Below are positions 19,807 through 27,704 of a stretch of DNA of 64,000 bases, piece by piece (within the stretch, counting starts at the first letter, position 1; the number at the start of each line of letters is the position of its first letter). Position numbers and translations under genes: made by a program. The stretch spans positions 1,054,001-1,118,000 of the forward strand of contig JASGHK010000005.1 in NCBI GenBank assembly GCA_049841135.1, read 5' to 3'. A model generated the notes under the pieces. It was given only the letters and a program-made list of their open reading frames with translations, made no database searches and was not told the origin of the DNA. Origin of the DNA: JACRCT01 sp049841135 (lineage in GTDB: Bacteria > Myxococcota > Myxococcia > Myxococcales > UBA5297).

Positions 19807-21074
19807 CCGAACTCAAGCTTCACGAAGCCTCGTCCGAAGCCGGCCGCGCGGCAGAGCGCGCGGCGCGCGAGAGCTACGGGCGCCTCCTGGCGCTCCTCGC
19901 CGCCCGCACCCGCGACGTCGCGGGCGCCGAGGACGCGCTGGGGGATGCCTTCGCCGCAGCGCTGCGTGCCTGGCCGGTCGACGGCGTGCCCGAGAACCCC
20001 GACGCCTGGCTCCTCACTGCGGCGCGGCGCCGCCAAGGCGACGCCCTCCGCCGCGCGCGGACGCGAGACGACGGGGCGGAGCAGGCGGCGGGCGTCGCCG
20101 AGGAGGCCCTGACCGCGGCGGAGGAGCAGGACGCCATCCCCGACCGGCGGCTCGCCCTCATGTTCGCCTGCGCGCACCCGGCCATCGACCCCGGCGCCCG
20201 GTCGCCGCTCGTCTTGCAGTGCATCCTCGGCCTGACGGCCGAGCAGATCGCCGCCGCCTTCCTGCTCCCGGCACGGACCATGGGCCAGCGGCTGGTCCGG
20301 GCCAAGCTGCGCCTGCGCGATGCGGGCATCCCCTTCCGCGTGCCCGACCCGGAGGAGCTCCCCGCGCGCCTCGCGGCGGTGCTCGACTCGATCTACGCCG
20401 CCTACACCCGCGACTGGGACGCCACGGGCGAGGACGCGCCCGGAGCCCTGGCCGACGAAGCGCTCTGGCTGGGCCAGCTGGTAATCTCGCTGCTCCCCGA
20501 CGAGCCGGAAGCGAAGGGCATGCTGGCGCTCATGCTCTACACCGCCGCCCGGCGCCCGGCGCGACGCGACGAGACCGGCGCCTACGTGCCGCTCGAAGAG
20601 CAGGACACGCACCGCTGGGACGCCGCGCTCCTCGCGCGCGCCGAGGACCTCCTCCGCCAGGCGAGCGCGGGGGGACCCACCGGCCGCTACCAGCTCGAGG
20701 CGGCCATCCAATCCGCCCACGTCTCGCGCCGGCTGACCGGCGTCGCGGACTGGCCGGCGATCGTGGCGCTCTACGATCACCTGCTCGCGCTCACCGGTTC
20801 GCCCGTCGTCGCCCTCAACCGCGCCGTCGCGCGCGCCGAGGTGGCGGGTCCGCACGCGGCGCTCGCCGACCTGGCGCCGCTGGGCGCCGACCGGCGGATG
20901 GCCTCGTACCAACCCTACTGGGCCGCCCGGGGACACCTGCTCGCCCGCGCCGGCGCGGCGGCGGAGGCCGCGGAGGCGCTGACCGTCGCCATCGGCCTCA
21001 CCACCGACGACGCGATCCGGCGTCACCTCCTCACGCAGCGGTCTTCCTTGGCGGCGTCGCAGAAGCAGCCTTGA
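19803..21074 (+). CDS. ECF42-type RNA polymerase sigma factor with C-terminal TPR-like region
   Basis: 423 residues from GTG 19803, overlapping the DGPF gene stop. The sigma2 region covers the first ~90 residues (DVAGAEDALGDAFAAALRAWP and NPDAWLLTAARRR). Sigma4 is around residues 130-185 (LTAEQIAAAFLLPARTMGQRLVRAK). A ~220-residue helical C-terminal extension follows, with ALNRAVARAEVAGP-type repeats. This is the hallmark of ECF42, which lacks a classical anti-sigma and uses the extension for control. It probably transcribes its own operon. Cytoplasmic. Confidence 0.9.
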   Translation: MTELKLHEASSEAGRAAERAARESYGRLLALLAARTRDVAGAEDALGDAFAAALRAWPVDGVPENPDAWLLTAARRRQGDALRRARTRDDGAEQAAGVAEEALTAAEEQDAIPDRRLALMFACAHPAIDPGARSPLVLQCILGLTAEQIAAAFLLPARTMGQRLVRAKLRLRDAGIPFRVPDPEELPARLAAVLDSIYAAYTRDWDATGEDAPGALADEALWLGQLVISLLPDEPEAKGMLALMLYTAARRPARRDETGAYVPLEEQDTHRWDAALLARAEDLLRQASAGGPTGRYQLEAAIQSAHVSRRLTGVADWPAIVALYDHLLALTGSPVVALNRAVARAEVAGPHAALADLAPLGADRRMASYQPYWAARGHLLARAGAAAEAAEALTVAIGLTTDDAIRRHLLTQRSSLAASQKQP

Positions 21075-21205
21075 GCCCCGCGGACGACCGCGCCCCGGCT
21101 TGCAGTCGCGCCACGCAGGCCGGCGGCTTGACCCGAAGCCTGAAGCCCGCAGCCCGACAGGGAGCGCGGGCGCCCGCGCGGCAGATGGTCCACAATCCCC
21201 AGGCC

Positions 21206-21757
21206 ATGGACGCTCCCCTCCAATTCCGGACCGCCACCGCCGCCGACGTCGAGGCCGTGATCGCGCTCGTCCAGTCGGCCTACCGCGGCGAGTCGGGCCT
21301 GCGCGGCTGGACCACCGAGACCGGCCTGCTCGACGGGCAGCGCACCGACCGCCGCGAGGTCAGCGAGCTCATCGCCCGACCGGACAGCCTCATCCTCCTC
21401 GCCGAGCACGGCGGGCGCCTCGTGGGCAGCTGCCACCTTCAGAAGGACGGCGAGGGCGCCTACTTCGGCATGTTCGCGGTGGATCCGGAATCGCAGCGCG
21501 GCGGCGTCGGCAAGCAGATCCTCGCCGAGGCCGAGCGCGTGGCCGTCGAGCGCTGGAGGAGCCGGGTGATGCGGATGACGGTCATCGTCCAGCGGGCAGA
21601 GCTCATCGCCTGGTACGAGCGGCGCGGCTACCGGCGCACCGGCAAGTTCGAGCCGTTCCCGTACGGCGACGAGCGCTTCGGCATCCCCAAGCGCGACGAC
21701 CTGCGCTTCGAGCTGCTGGAGAAGGCGCTGGGATCGGCCTCGTTGGGACTTTGCTGA
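21206..21757 (+). CDS. GNAT-family N-acetyltransferase
   Basis: 183 residues. ATG 21206 (MDAPLQFRTATAADVEAVIA) is the natural family start; ATG 21185 is a possible alternative. It has the GNAT acetyl-CoA loop (FAVDPESQRGGVGKQILAEA; Q/R-x-x-G-x-G/A pattern) and the closing V-x-x-Q-R-A-E-L-I-A-W-Y-E-R-R-G-Y motif. The substrate, a small molecule or protein amine, cannot be told. It lies 131 bp after the sigma-factor gene on the same strand and could be part of that transcription unit. Confidence 0.85.
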   Translation: MDAPLQFRTATAADVEAVIALVQSAYRGESGLRGWTTETGLLDGQRTDRREVSELIARPDSLILLAEHGGRLVGSCHLQKDGEGAYFGMFAVDPESQRGGVGKQILAEAERVAVERWRSRVMRMTVIVQRAELIAWYERRGYRRTGKFEPFPYGDERFGIPKRDDLRFELLEKALGSASLGLC

Positions 21758-21820
21758 AGATCGGTACGGCTTCCCGACAGGCCGTGGACCGGTCGGTCGC
21801 TCCAGCCGCGAGAGGCTTCC

Positions 21821-22515
21821 TTGAAGAAGCGGACTCCACAGGAAAAGAAGCGCCTCAGCCTCCAGAAGGACCGGCGCAACACGCGCGCCGAGAGCAAGTA
21901 AGTACGGCGCGCGCACGGCGATTCCGTTGCGCAAGAAGCAGCGCAACCGGGCCGAGCGTCACGCAGCCAAGGTTCCGCTCGGCGCGGCAGGTGACGACAG
22001 CGCGGCGGTGGACAGGGCGGCAGCCCGCGCCGCGAAAAAGCGGAAGACCAGCTGGAAGAAGATCCCCGACGAGCGGCTCGAGTCCGTGGTCCAGTCGAAG
22101 CTGGCGCGTCGGAAGCGCCTTGCCTCCCAACGAGCCAAGGCTCCGGCTCAAGGCACAGGCCACCCCTCGCGCTCTTCCAAGAAGCCGCCGCGGAACAACC
22201 TTCCCCTCCTCTTCGATGAAGAGCGGTTCTCCGACGAGGAGATTGCCGCCGCCAGAGATCGCCTGCGCGCCATGGACCGGCGCGACCTATCCCACCTCGA
22301 CTCCGCTATCGCCACCCGTTGGGCGAGGCGCCCCGCCAAGGTGGCGATGATCTGTGCGCATCTCGGCCGGGGCGAAGGAGGCTACGAGCCGATTCTCGTC
22401 TGCGAGCGCATCCGCCAGCTGGGCGTACGCGGCGCGCTGGCAGTCGCCGGCAATCCCTTGCGGCCGCGCTTCTCCGAAGTCCTCTCGCTTAAGCGCTCGC
22501 GAGAACTGGCCGGGG
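21821..22515 (+). pseudogene. Broken Lys/Arg-rich gene, cut off by the IS21 element
   Basis: A TTG at 21821 behind GAGAGG starts LKKRTPQEKKRLSLQKDRRN and runs only 26 codons to TAA at 21899. Removing one copy of a 4-bp tandem duplication (AAGT AAGT, 21896-21903) makes it continue as E-S-K-Y-G-A-R-T-A-I-P-L-R-K-K-Q-R-N-R-A-E-R into a ~190-residue frame. The basic N-terminus, a middle R-K-T-S-W-K-K-I-P-D piece and an acidic C-terminal part suggest a nucleic-acid-associated protein, but I do not recognise the family. Its reading frame runs into the left end of the IS21-like element near 22516, so the native C-terminus is probably lost. Confidence 0.55.
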
Positions 22516-22518
22516 TGT

Positions 22519-22537
22519 GCTTGGCAGGAGTAGGCCA
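22519..22537 (+). repeat. IS21-like left inverted repeat
   Basis: GCTTGGCAGGAGTAGGCCA matches the complement of 26626-26644 at 18 of 19 positions. The outward sequence is also partly similar (CTC-CGAGA then ACTG in both). It is a likely IstA binding site at the element end. Confidence 0.75.
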
Positions 22538-22575
22538 GGCGAGCGCGGCGGCGACGGATCGTCGAGGAGTGAGGG

Positions 22576-23043
22576 ATGTCCTCTCCTCGGCGACGGCAGC
22601 GGCGGTGCGTGATCTGCCGGAAGGGCTTCATGCCGCACCCGCGACTTGGTGACCGGCAGCGCGCATGCGCGGAGCCGAAGTGCCAACACGAGTTGCGGCT
22701 GCGCAATCAGGCGACTTGGCGGAAGGAGCATCCGGGCTACTTCATCGCCCGGAGAGCGAAGGCGCGAGCAGCGCTCAACGCCAGCGAGCCAATCGATCCT
22801 CCGCGCGTACCGGCGCCACTGGCCCGTCTGCCGTGGGAGATGGCGCAGGAGGAGTTCGGAGTCGTTGGCGCCGACTTCCTTGGAAGCCTCGGAAGGCTGC
22901 TGGTGCCGAAATCCTCGATACGAAGCCAACCTCTGGAAGAGACAGGGGAATCAGGAGAGTTAGCCTCCGGCATCGCGAAATCCTCGATCCCGAGCCAACC
23001 GCTCGAATCTCCAGGGCAAACAGGCCAAGTAGGCGCGGAGTAG
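22576..23043 (+). CDS. IS21-associated zinc-ribbon protein
   Basis: 155 residues. ATG 22576 follows GAGTGAGGG. The N-terminus has a treble-clef or zinc-ribbon-like Cys pattern, C11-x2-C14 and C31-x4-C36 (RRCVICRKGFMPHPRLGDRQ then R-A-C-A-E-P-K-C-Q), followed by a Trp/Arg-rich helix. The C-terminal ~60 residues include two copies of a K-S-S-I-x-S-Q-P-L-E motif produced by DNA repeats described separately. Proteins of this type occur next to IS21-like transposases in several phyla; a DNA-binding role in target choice or regulation is an inference. Cytoplasmic, first gene of the element. Confidence 0.7.
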   Translation: MSSPRRRQRRCVICRKGFMPHPRLGDRQRACAEPKCQHELRLRNQATWRKEHPGYFIARRAKARAALNASEPIDPPRVPAPLARLPWEMAQEEFGVVGADFLGSLGRLLVPKSSIRSQPLEETGESGELASGIAKSSIPSQPLESPGQTGQVGAE

Positions 23044-23066
23044 CGAAATCCTCGATCCCAGCGCTG
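22906..23066 (+). repeat. Three direct repeats upstream of the ParB-like gene
   Basis: The core GAAATCCTCGAT occurs at 22908, 22977 and 23044 with spacings of 69 and 67 bp. The first two extend through GAGCCAACC-like sequence. The third lies after the stop of the zinc-ribbon gene and out of its frame, so conservation acts on DNA, not protein. Likely binding sites for the ParB-like protein or IstA. Confidence 0.65.
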
Positions 23067-23081
23067 GCACCCTTGGCCGCG

Positions 23082-23954
23082 ATGGAGTTCGAGTTCCACC
23101 AACTGGACCTGCGGTACCAGTCGCTGCGACGGCGCGCACCCGAGCGGGAGCGTCGCTTGCTGGCGTCGCTGGCGCAGCATGGACAGCAGACGCCCATCGT
23201 CGTCGTGGCCGGCGAGGGCGGCGCGCATGTGGTGGTGGACGGCTACAAGCGGGTGCGGGCGCTCAGGGCGCTGAAGGCGGACACAGTCCGAGCCACAGTC
23301 TGGGATCTGCCGGAGGCGGACGCGCTGCTCCTGGAGCGGCTGATGCGCAGCGCCCAGGGCGACGGGCCGCTCGATCAGGCGTGGCTGCTCCATGAGCTGG
23401 TCGTGCGTTTCGCCCTCGGCCAGCTGGCGCAACGCTTCGAGCGGACGGTGAGCTGGGTGAGCCGGCGCCTGGCGCTCGTCGAGGATCTGCCCGAGGAGAT
23501 CCAGCAGCAGGTGCGCGACGGGGTCGTCGGCGCGCACGCGGCGATGAAGTACCTGGTGCCTTTGGCGCGCGCCAACCGGTCGGACGCACTCGCGCTGGTC
23601 ACTGGGCTCGGCGGTCGTCGCATCTCGAGTCGGCAGATGGGAGCGCTCTATGGCGCATGGCTGGGAGGCGGGGCGAAGTCGCGGGAGCTCCTGCTCGCGG
23701 ACCCTTGGCTTTTCCTGAGAGCGCAAGACGAGGTGCGCCGCGCCAAGGTCGAGCCGGGCGCCGCGCAGCTCCTGCTGGGCGACTTCGGTGCGCTGGTCGG
23801 TGTCGGCCGACGTGCGAGCAAGCGGCTGCGCGAGGGCGTGGCGCGTGAGCTCGCGGCAGCACAGCGAGACGAGGTCCGGCGCTGTCTCGCGCAAGCGAAG
23901 GCCGACACTGCGGTGCTCTTCGCGCTCGGTGACAAGGAGCTTGGCGATGCTTGA
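23082..23954 (+). CDS. ParB/Spo0J-like DNA-binding protein encoded by the IS21-like element
   Basis: 290 residues from ATG 23082 (MEFEFHQLDLRYQSLRRRAP). The ParB N-terminal domain includes a Q-Q-T-P-I-V-V-V segment and a variant of the nucleotide-binding box (V-V-D-G-Y-K-R-V-R-A; canonical G-E-R-R-x-R-A). A ParB-type HTH follows (LGQLAQRFERTVSWVSRRLA), then a helical C-terminus. There is no parA beside it, so chromosome segregation is unlikely. In this element it probably binds the upstream direct repeats. Its stop overlaps the istA start by 8 bp, showing translational coupling to the transposase. Whether it still hydrolyses CTP, as ParB clamps do, cannot be judged from sequence alone. Confidence 0.75.
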   Translation: MEFEFHQLDLRYQSLRRRAPERERRLLASLAQHGQQTPIVVVAGEGGAHVVVDGYKRVRALRALKADTVRATVWDLPEADALLLERLMRSAQGDGPLDQAWLLHELVVRFALGQLAQRFERTVSWVSRRLALVEDLPEEIQQQVRDGVVGAHAAMKYLVPLARANRSDALALVTGLGGRRISSRQMGALYGAWLGGGAKSRELLLADPWLFLRAQDEVRRAKVEPGAAQLLLGDFGALVGVGRRASKRLREGVARELAAAQRDEVRRCLAQAKADTAVLFALGDKELGDA

Positions 23955-25363
23955 TCAGAAGCTGCGGGCGGCCATCCTCGCGCTGCACGAGAAGGGGCGC
24001 AGTAATCGCGCCATCGCAAAGGCCCTGAAGATCTCGAGGGAGACGGTCAAGGAGATCGTCGCGAGCGGGAGCATGGAGGTGCCGCTGATTGTGCGGCCCC
24101 AGCTCGCCGACGCCTGGCGCGAGGAGATCCTGGCGCAGCACGCTCTGTGCGGCGGCAACCTGGTACGCGTCCACGAGGAAGCTCGCGAAGAAAGGCGCCC
24201 GGCTCTCGTACCCGGCGCTGACGGCCTTCTGCCGCCACCACCACATCGGCTACGAGCCGCCCAAGCCCTCCGGCCGCTACGACTTCGCGCCCGGCGAGGA
24301 GATGCAGCACGACACCTCGCCGCACCGGCCGCGCATCGGAGGCAAGCCGCGGGAGGCGCAGGTGGCCTCGCTCGTCCTGTGCTACTCGCGGATGCTCTTC
24401 TTCCAGTACTACCCACGCTTCACGCGCTTCGAGTGCAAGCTCTTCCTGTCCGAGGCCTTCGGGTACTTCGAGGGGCTGGCCGGGCGCTGCATGATCGACA
24501 ACACGCACGTCGTGGTGCTCCGGGGCTCGGGAGCCTCGATGGTGCCGGTGCCGGAGATGGCGGCCTTCGCCGAGCGCTACAGCTTCGTCTTCGCCGCGCA
24601 CGAGATAGGCGACGCCAACCGCTCGGCGCGGGTCGAGGGGCCCTTCGACTTCATCGAGGGGAACTTCCTGGCCGGACGCGAGTTTCGCGACTGGCGTCAC
24701 CTCAACGAGGAGGCGCGCGTCTGGTGCGACCAGAAGAACGCGGCCTTCAGCCGCTCGCTACACGCAAGCCGTCGCGAACTCTTCGCAGCCGAGAAGCCCC
24801 ACCTCAAGCCGCTGCCCATCTGGGTCCCAGAGGTTTACGTGCTCCACCACCGCTTCGTCGACGTCGAGGGCTACGTCAGCGTCCACACCAACCGGTACTC
24901 CGTGCCGTACGCGCTCATCGGCCGGCAGCTCGAGGTCCGCGAGACCAAGGACCGGATCGAGGTCTTCGACGGCCCGAGGGTGGTGGCCGCCCACGACCGC
25001 GTCCTCGACGGCTGCGACCAGCGGGTGACCGACCCGGCGCATCGTCCGCAGCGAGGTCAGGGGCGTCCCAAGGCTGCCCCTGGCGTCGAGGAGGAGTCGC
25101 TGCTCACCGCGGAGCCAGCGCTGGCCAGCTACGTCACGGGGCTGAAGAAGCGCTCTCCGGGGCGCGGCACGCTCGCGCTGCGTCGCCTGCTCAAGTTCGT
25201 GCGCGACTACCCGCGGGCTTCAGTGCTCGCCGCGGTCCGGCAGGCCGAGCAGTACGGGCTCTACGACCTCGATCGACTCGAGCGGATGGTCCTCAAGGAG
25301 ATCGCGCACGAGTTCTTCGTGCTGCCGGCTGAGAGTCCCCACAAGGAGAGCGACGATGAATGA
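23947..25363 (+). CDS. istA: IS21-family transposase IstA, frameshifted at about 24179
   Basis: About 471 codons. The start MLDQKLRAAILALHEKGRSN is a helix-turn-helix region (RAIAKALKISRETVKEIV). The RNase-H-like DDE core follows with E-M-Q-H-D-T-S (first Asp), C-M-I-D-N-T-H (second Asp) and A-R-V-E-G-P-F (probable Glu). The C-terminal beta domain is VSVHTNRYSVPYALIGR. The break is at 24178-24184: GAGGAAGCTCGCG should be GAGGAGCTCGCG. With one A removed, H-E-E-L-A-K-K-G-A-R-L-S-Y-P reads through. It overlaps the ParB-like gene by 8 bp and istB by 8 bp. If the indel is a sequence error, the element could be active. Confidence 0.88.
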
Positions 25364-26081
25364 GGAACTGGAGCAGCTGCTCAAGAGCCTGCATCTCAAG
25401 AAGGTGCGCGAGCTCTTCGACGACGCGCACGCCAAAGCCGAGAAAGAGGGCTTGCCGGTCGAGAAGCTTCTGGTCCGGCTGCTGCGCGCCGAGTGGCAGA
25501 GCCGGCAGGAGAGCGCGTTGGTCTGGCGCATCAAGAACGCGCGGATGCCCGAGACCTGGAGCCTGGAGTCCTTCCCGTTCAAGAAGCAGCCCGGAGTCTC
25601 GCAGCGGCAGATCCGCACCTTTGCCGAGCTCGACTTCGTCGGCCGCGCCGAGAACATCGTCTTTGTCGGCCCCACCGGCGTCGGGAAGACCGGCCTCGCC
25701 GTCGGGCTGATGCTCAAGGCCCTGCAGAACGGCTACCGGGCGTATTTCGTGAAGGCTCAGGACCTCTTCGACGAGATGTACGCCTCGCTGGCCGACCGCT
25801 CCACGCGCAAGCTGATTAACCACCTCGCGCGGATCGACGTGCTGACCATCGACGAGATGGGCTACCTCAACCTGCGGCCCGAGCAGACCAACATCTTCTT
25901 CAAGCTCATGGAGGAGCGGCACCGGCATCGCCCCACCATCATCACCACCAACCTGCAGTACGACGAGTGGCACGGCTTCCTCGGAAACAAGCCGCTCGTC
26001 GAGGCGCTGCTCAGCCGACTTCGCGAGCGCTGCCACACCGTGAAGATCGACGGGCCCAGCCTGCGCGAGCGGCAGGGCTGA
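25356..26081 (+). CDS. istB: IS21-family helper ATPase IstB
   Basis: 241 residues, ATG 25356 inside the end of istA. AAA+ ATPase of the DnaC/IstB type: Walker A VGPTGVGKTGLAVGL, Walker B VLTIDEMGYL, sensor-like T-T-N-L at residues ~200. IstB forms DNA-wrapping oligomers that pick targets and activate IstA. Length is normal for the family (about 240-260). No frameshift seen. Confidence 0.93.
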   Translation: MNEELEQLLKSLHLKKVRELFDDAHAKAEKEGLPVEKLLVRLLRAEWQSRQESALVWRIKNARMPETWSLESFPFKKQPGVSQRQIRTFAELDFVGRAENIVFVGPTGVGKTGLAVGLMLKALQNGYRAYFVKAQDLFDEMYASLADRSTRKLINHLARIDVLTIDEMGYLNLRPEQTNIFFKLMEERHRHRPTIITTNLQYDEWHGFLGNKPLVEALLSRLRERCHTVKIDGPSLRERQG

Positions 26082-26091
26082 GGGAGGCTGC

Positions 26092-26376
26092 GTGAACAGA
26101 CTGCCGGCGCTCGACCAGATCGTCCTGGAGAGCCAGCGTCCGCTGCTCGCGGTGCTGGATACCACCCTGGTGCTCGTCGTGCGCTCCATGCATGCGGAGC
26201 ACCCCGAGCTCGAAGAGGACGCCTGCCGCGGCCTCGGAGCGGAGCCACCGCCGACTCAGCGAGCCCTCGCGGCGTCCATCGTGCTGCTCGCCAACAGCTT
26301 GCGTGCGGTCCTCGACGGCTACGCCGAACTGCTCGACCACGTGCACGGCGACCGCGACGCCGAACCGGACTTCTGA
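26092..26376 (+). CDS. Small protein downstream of istB
   Basis: 94 residues from a GTG at 26092 with GGGAGG just upstream, 10 bp after the istB stop. It is mostly helical, with a hydrophobic middle (PLLAVLDTTLVLVVRSM) and a later stretch (ALAASIVLLANSLRAVLDGY) that could be amphipathic helices rather than membrane spans. No family recognised. Its tight spacing and strand make it the last gene of the IS21-like element. Confidence 0.6.
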   Translation: MNRLPALDQIVLESQRPLLAVLDTTLVLVVRSMHAEHPELEEDACRGLGAEPPPTQRALAASIVLLANSLRAVLDGYAELLDHVHGDRDAEPDF

Positions 26377-26503
26377 AAAGCGCCCGGGCCTCCGGGGACT
26401 GCCAAGAGCGGGCCCTGGTGGCGACCATCCCGCGACCCGACGGAATGCCGGAGGCTCGGGCGCCCACTCACTGCAGGCCAGCTCGCACCGCCGGAGGCGT
26501 GGG

Positions 26504-26526
26504 ACCGCCTTCGGCGGTGGCGTTTT
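26504..26526 (+). terminator. Hairpin after the IS21-like operon
   Basis: ACCGCC-TTC-GGCGGT followed by GGCGTTTTG, a short GC stem with a weak U-run. A larger inverted pair, GCGCCCGGGCCTCCGG at 26380-26395 and its near complement at 26448-26463, lies between it and the small gene. Likely the transcription end of the element. Confidence 0.5.
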
Positions 26527-26625
26527 GATCCCCTCTGGAATCGGGGGACTGCATCCGCCGGCACTGCGACCGACAAGCGTCACCCAGCTGCGCTTCTCGT
26601 CTGGCCCACTTCAGGCGAGCAAGGG

Positions 26626-26644
26626 TGGCCTACTTCTGCCAAGC
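26626..26644 (-). repeat. IS21-like right inverted repeat
   Basis: The complement reads GCTTGGCAGAAGTAGGCCA, one mismatch from the left copy at 22519-22537. Reading outward it continues into a CA dinucleotide at 26649-26650. Confidence 0.75.
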
Positions 26645-26650
26645 GCTGCA

Positions 26651-27092
26651 GTCCTCTCGTGAGGGTGATGCCCCTCGGCGCGCGAGAGGTGGGGCGATTT
26701 GAGGCATGCAACGGGGGTCGCGACCGCGGTTCTGACGCCAAACGGCCATGACTACTGGTACTGAGTGTCGACTCGGCTTTCCGTGCGAGGTGGCGCATTT
26801 CCTTCGCGCCTTGCCGGTCTCCTCAGCATCGGTGAGGTCTGAGCCCGCTGGGCGCACCTGCCTGCCGAGCCCACCGCCGCCGTTCCGTCTAGGCGCAAGG
26901 TGGCACCAACCACGAGCCTGTGTTGCCGACGTACGTCCGTGAGAGGAGGGGCTTGGCCAGCGGCTCGGCCCATTCCTGCGAGGGCGTGTCGCGCACCGCG
27001 GATGCCAGGCGAGCCGCCTCCACCCCGGGCGGTGGGCGTCGCCTCAAGCCGCCGGTACCGTCAGGGTCCGCAATGCGCGAGAGGGGGGATCG
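26651..27092. other. Non-coding stretch right of the IS21-like element
   Basis: No convincing gene on either strand. It holds the promoter region of the cupredoxin gene, with GAGGGGGG just before its ATG. No repeat or hairpin of note was seen. Confidence 0.5.
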
Positions 27093-27704
27093 ATGAGGAC
27101 CGGAAAGTGGGCGTTGGCGGCCATCGTCTGCGCCGCGGTGGCAGCCGGGTGTGGCTCGAGCAGTGAGGGAGGTACCGGCGGGGGCGGGGGCGGAGGCGGC
27201 GCGGCGGACGGTGGTGGCCAGTTCACCATCACGATCAGCAACTTTGCCTTTAGCCCCTCCAATCTCACGGTACCGCCAGGTGCAACGGTGACGGTGATGA
27301 ACATGGACTCCGCCGACCACACGGTCACGAGCGAGTCTGCGGCAGGCCAGTTCACGCCGGGCGCCGTCAACGGCATCTCCTTCGACACGGGCATCCTCGC
27401 CGGCGGTGGGACTGCGACGTTCTCCATCCCCTCGAGCGCTCAGTCGGGAACGGTGGTCCCGTACTTCTGCAAGGTCCACCTGCAGGCGATGGCGAATTCG
27501 GGGCAGATAACCATCGGTGGAACCGCCGACGGTGGCGGCGGCGGCGCTGCTGACGCCGGAACCGGTGGAGCTGGCGACAGTGGCGGCACGGGCGGAGCGG
27601 CTGACGCCGGAACCGGTGGTACGGGAGGCAGTGGCGGCACGGGCGGAACCGGCGGAACCGGCGGAACCGGCGGAACCGGCGGGACCGGCGGACCAACCTA
27701 CTGA
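27093..27704 (+). CDS. Cupredoxin (blue-copper-like) lipoprotein with Gly-rich tail
   Basis: 203 residues. The signal peptide ends in V-A-A-G-C (Cys20), predicting a lipoprotein, followed by a Gly/Ala linker. The domain (residues ~43-142) is a plastocyanin/amicyanin-like cupredoxin. Likely type-1 copper ligands are His76 (S-A-D-H-T-V-T), Cys126, His129 and Met133 in F-C-K-V-H-L-Q-A-M, a C-x2-H-x3-M spacing suited to electron transfer. After residue ~143 comes a 60-residue tail of T-G-G-x-G-G and A-D-A-G-T-G-G repeats, encoded by short tandem DNA repeats prone to length change. No partner oxidase or reductase is adjacent. Outer-membrane or periplasmic. Confidence 0.82.
   Translation: MRTGKWALAAIVCAAVAAGCGSSSEGGTGGGGGGGGAADGGGQFTITISNFAFSPSNLTVPPGATVTVMNMDSADHTVTSESAAGQFTPGAVNGISFDTGILAGGGTATFSIPSSAQSGTVVPYFCKVHLQAMANSGQITIGGTADGGGGGAADAGTGGAGDSGGTGGAADAGTGGTGGSGGTGGTGGTGGTGGTGGTGGPTY

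Larger units (their letters stand above)
22516..26650 (+). mobile_element. IS21-family element with accessory zinc-ribbon and ParB-like genes
   Basis: About 4.1 kb bounded by a 19-bp inverted repeat with one mismatch: GCTTGGCAGGAGTAGGCCA at 22519-22537 and its complement at 26626-26644. TG/CA dinucleotides lie just outside each, as usual for IS21. Internal order: zinc-ribbon protein, three direct repeats, ParB-like protein, IstA, IstB, small protein, hairpin. The genes overlap or nearly touch and share a strand. Typical IS21 carries only istA and istB, so this is an extended version. A 10-bp direct repeat AGTCCTCTCG at 22478-22487 and 26650-26659 could mark the target, but it is longer than normal IS21 duplications and does not coincide with both repeat ends. 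Exact ends are therefore uncertain by tens of bp. Confidence 0.75.

Noticed and set aside
21148..21205. Alternative earlier start (ATG 21185) for the GNAT
   Set aside because: It adds seven residues outside the family fold and lacks a ribosome site; 21206 is preferred, though not proven.
22906..23066. CRISPR array at the three direct repeats
   Set aside because: Only three units, 12-25 bp conserved, partly inside a coding sequence, and no cas genes nearby.
22653..23081. Long N-terminal extension of the ParB-like protein from 22665
   Set aside because: It overlaps the zinc-ribbon gene in another frame; the ParB fold begins at the ATG at 23082.
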